This document shows positions 14,409 through 14,902 of a stretch of 14,902 nt of DNA, one piece after another. Both the position numbers and the translations under genes were made by a program. This DNA comes from a bacterium (GTDB lineage: Bacteria > Armatimonadota > Zipacnadia > Zipacnadales > Zipacnadaceae): NCBI GenBank assembly GCA_030607655.1, contig JAUWJN010000021.1, positions 1 through 14,902 of the forward strand, written 5' to 3'. The first letter of the stretch is position 1, and the number at the start of each line of letters is the position of its first letter. A model generated the notes under the pieces. It saw only the letters and a program-made list of their open reading frames with translations. It made no database searches and was not told the DNA's origin.

Positions 14409-14902
14409 CGCTGGCGGTGGGGCTACAGTCCCCAGCAGGCTGTCTTCCTGAGGGCCGCTGAGGGCGACGGTAATCAGCTCGGGGTTACACTGGCCTAAGT
14501 AATAATCCGCGTACGCTACTCGCAGGTAGTCGGGGGCGGGATTCAGCGGCCACGGCTGACCGGCCTGCGCGCGACGTTTTGCTTCCAGGATGTGCTGACC
14601 AATAACGTCTACGGCCACCGGATCCGCAGATACCAGTAACCCGGTATATTCCCAGCGGGGCTTGGAATTGTCGGCAGTGGGGATGGCATAGTACGGATGC
14701 AGGGCGGCCAGAAAGTGTAGGCTCGTGCGGCGGCGGATTATCGGCTCGGCGGCTACTGAAGGCATCTCTTCGGGATGCGCCAGGAGATTGACGCGGCGGG
14801 TATGGGGCACGCAGGCCAGATGGTTGAATACCGCTCCGGTCATTCCCACCTGAGAATTAGGCCGCAGGCAGGCGACATTGATTATGCTATCACACATATC
14901 CA
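14400..14902 (-). CDS. DUF362 domain-containing protein, C-terminal part
   Basis: The frame enters from the right edge, so the start is outside the window. About 166 residues are visible, ending PPPAEQ and TAA at 14400-14402. The visible part begins SIINVACLRPNSQVGMTGAV followed by FNHLACVP, which matches the DUF362 pattern I-N-V-P-x-L-K-x-H-x-x-x-x-x-T-x-x-x-K-N. Farther on, LLVSADPVAVDVIGQHIL matches the family's conserved (T/S)-D-P-V-A-x-D motif. DUF362 proteins are often exported, sometimes with iron-sulfur clusters, and have no settled biochemical role. An internal ATG at 14897 is not a convincing start because the homology begins upstream. The last codons lie within repeat A, and the gene is probably the first of this cluster in view. 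Confidence 0.75.
   Translation of the reverse strand, partial: DMCDSIINVACLRPNSQVGMTGAVFNHLACVPHTRRVNLLAHPEEMPSVAAEPIIRRRTSLHFLAALHPYYAIPTADNSKPRWEYTGLLVSADPVAVDVIGQHILEAKRRAQAGQPWPLNPAPDYLRVAYADYYLGQCNPELITVALSGPQEDSLLGTVAPPPAEQ

Noticed and set aside
13746..14498. A 250-codon plus-strand frame over the start of the first CRP gene
   Set aside because: It is antisense to the signal peptide and first modules of a well-supported gene, without a start signal.
1..14902. CRISPR arrays, insertion sequences, rRNA, phage genes
   Set aside because: No regularly spaced short repeats, no transposase or integrase frames, and no rRNA signatures beyond the short anti-Shine-Dalgarno-like segment in repeat A. 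All clear repeats are CRP-related.

Overview
The window is a bacterial chromosomal segment of moderately high GC. It has a sigma70-type promoter, a CCA-encoding tRNA gene, GGAG-type ribosome binding sites and many signal peptides, so the organism looks like a free-living bacterium with a large secretome. The gene families (GH116/DUF608, Gfo/Idh/MocA, DUF362, and multi-module carboxypeptidase-regulatory-like proteins) are familiar from uncultured, polysaccharide-degrading phyla such as Armatimonadota, Planctomycetota or Hydrogenedentota. The sequence alone does not allow a firm placement.

Left part (1-2680). A plus-strand operon of small metabolic enzymes contains the C-terminus of an extended SDR/epimerase, a VOC-fold protein and a classical SDR. 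It runs convergently into a minus-strand Gfo/Idh/MocA oxidoreductase. A tRNA-Leu(CAG) with a near-perfect promoter and an intrinsic terminator follows. These genes fit sugar or sugar-acid redox metabolism.

Right part (2714-14902). Everything is on the minus strand and tightly packed. In transcription order: a DUF362 protein (5' end outside the window), an eight-module secreted CRP-domain protein, a secreted 'mini' CRP protein, a frameshifted N-terminal CRP fragment, two translationally coupled secreted helical-repeat proteins, a 42-codon N-terminal CRP fragment, an alpha/alpha-toroid protein, a C-terminal CRP fragment, a second eight-module secreted CRP protein, and a cytoplasmic GH116-type glycosidase. 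Several genes are spaced by only 2 nt or overlap, which suggests a polycistronic unit for exported proteins of unknown ligand plus an intracellular glycosidase.

The most interesting content is what lies between the genes. The short spacers are the eroded ends of further CRP paralogues. The toroid gene sits between an N-terminal CRP stump and a C-terminal CRP stump, as though it had replaced the middle of a CRP gene. The mini CRP protein is a signal peptide joined directly to the last CRP module. A 76-bp leader repeat (70/76 identical) precedes the intact CRP gene and one of the wrecked copies. Together these features describe a CRP tandem array that has expanded, recombined and decayed, with other genes lodged inside it.
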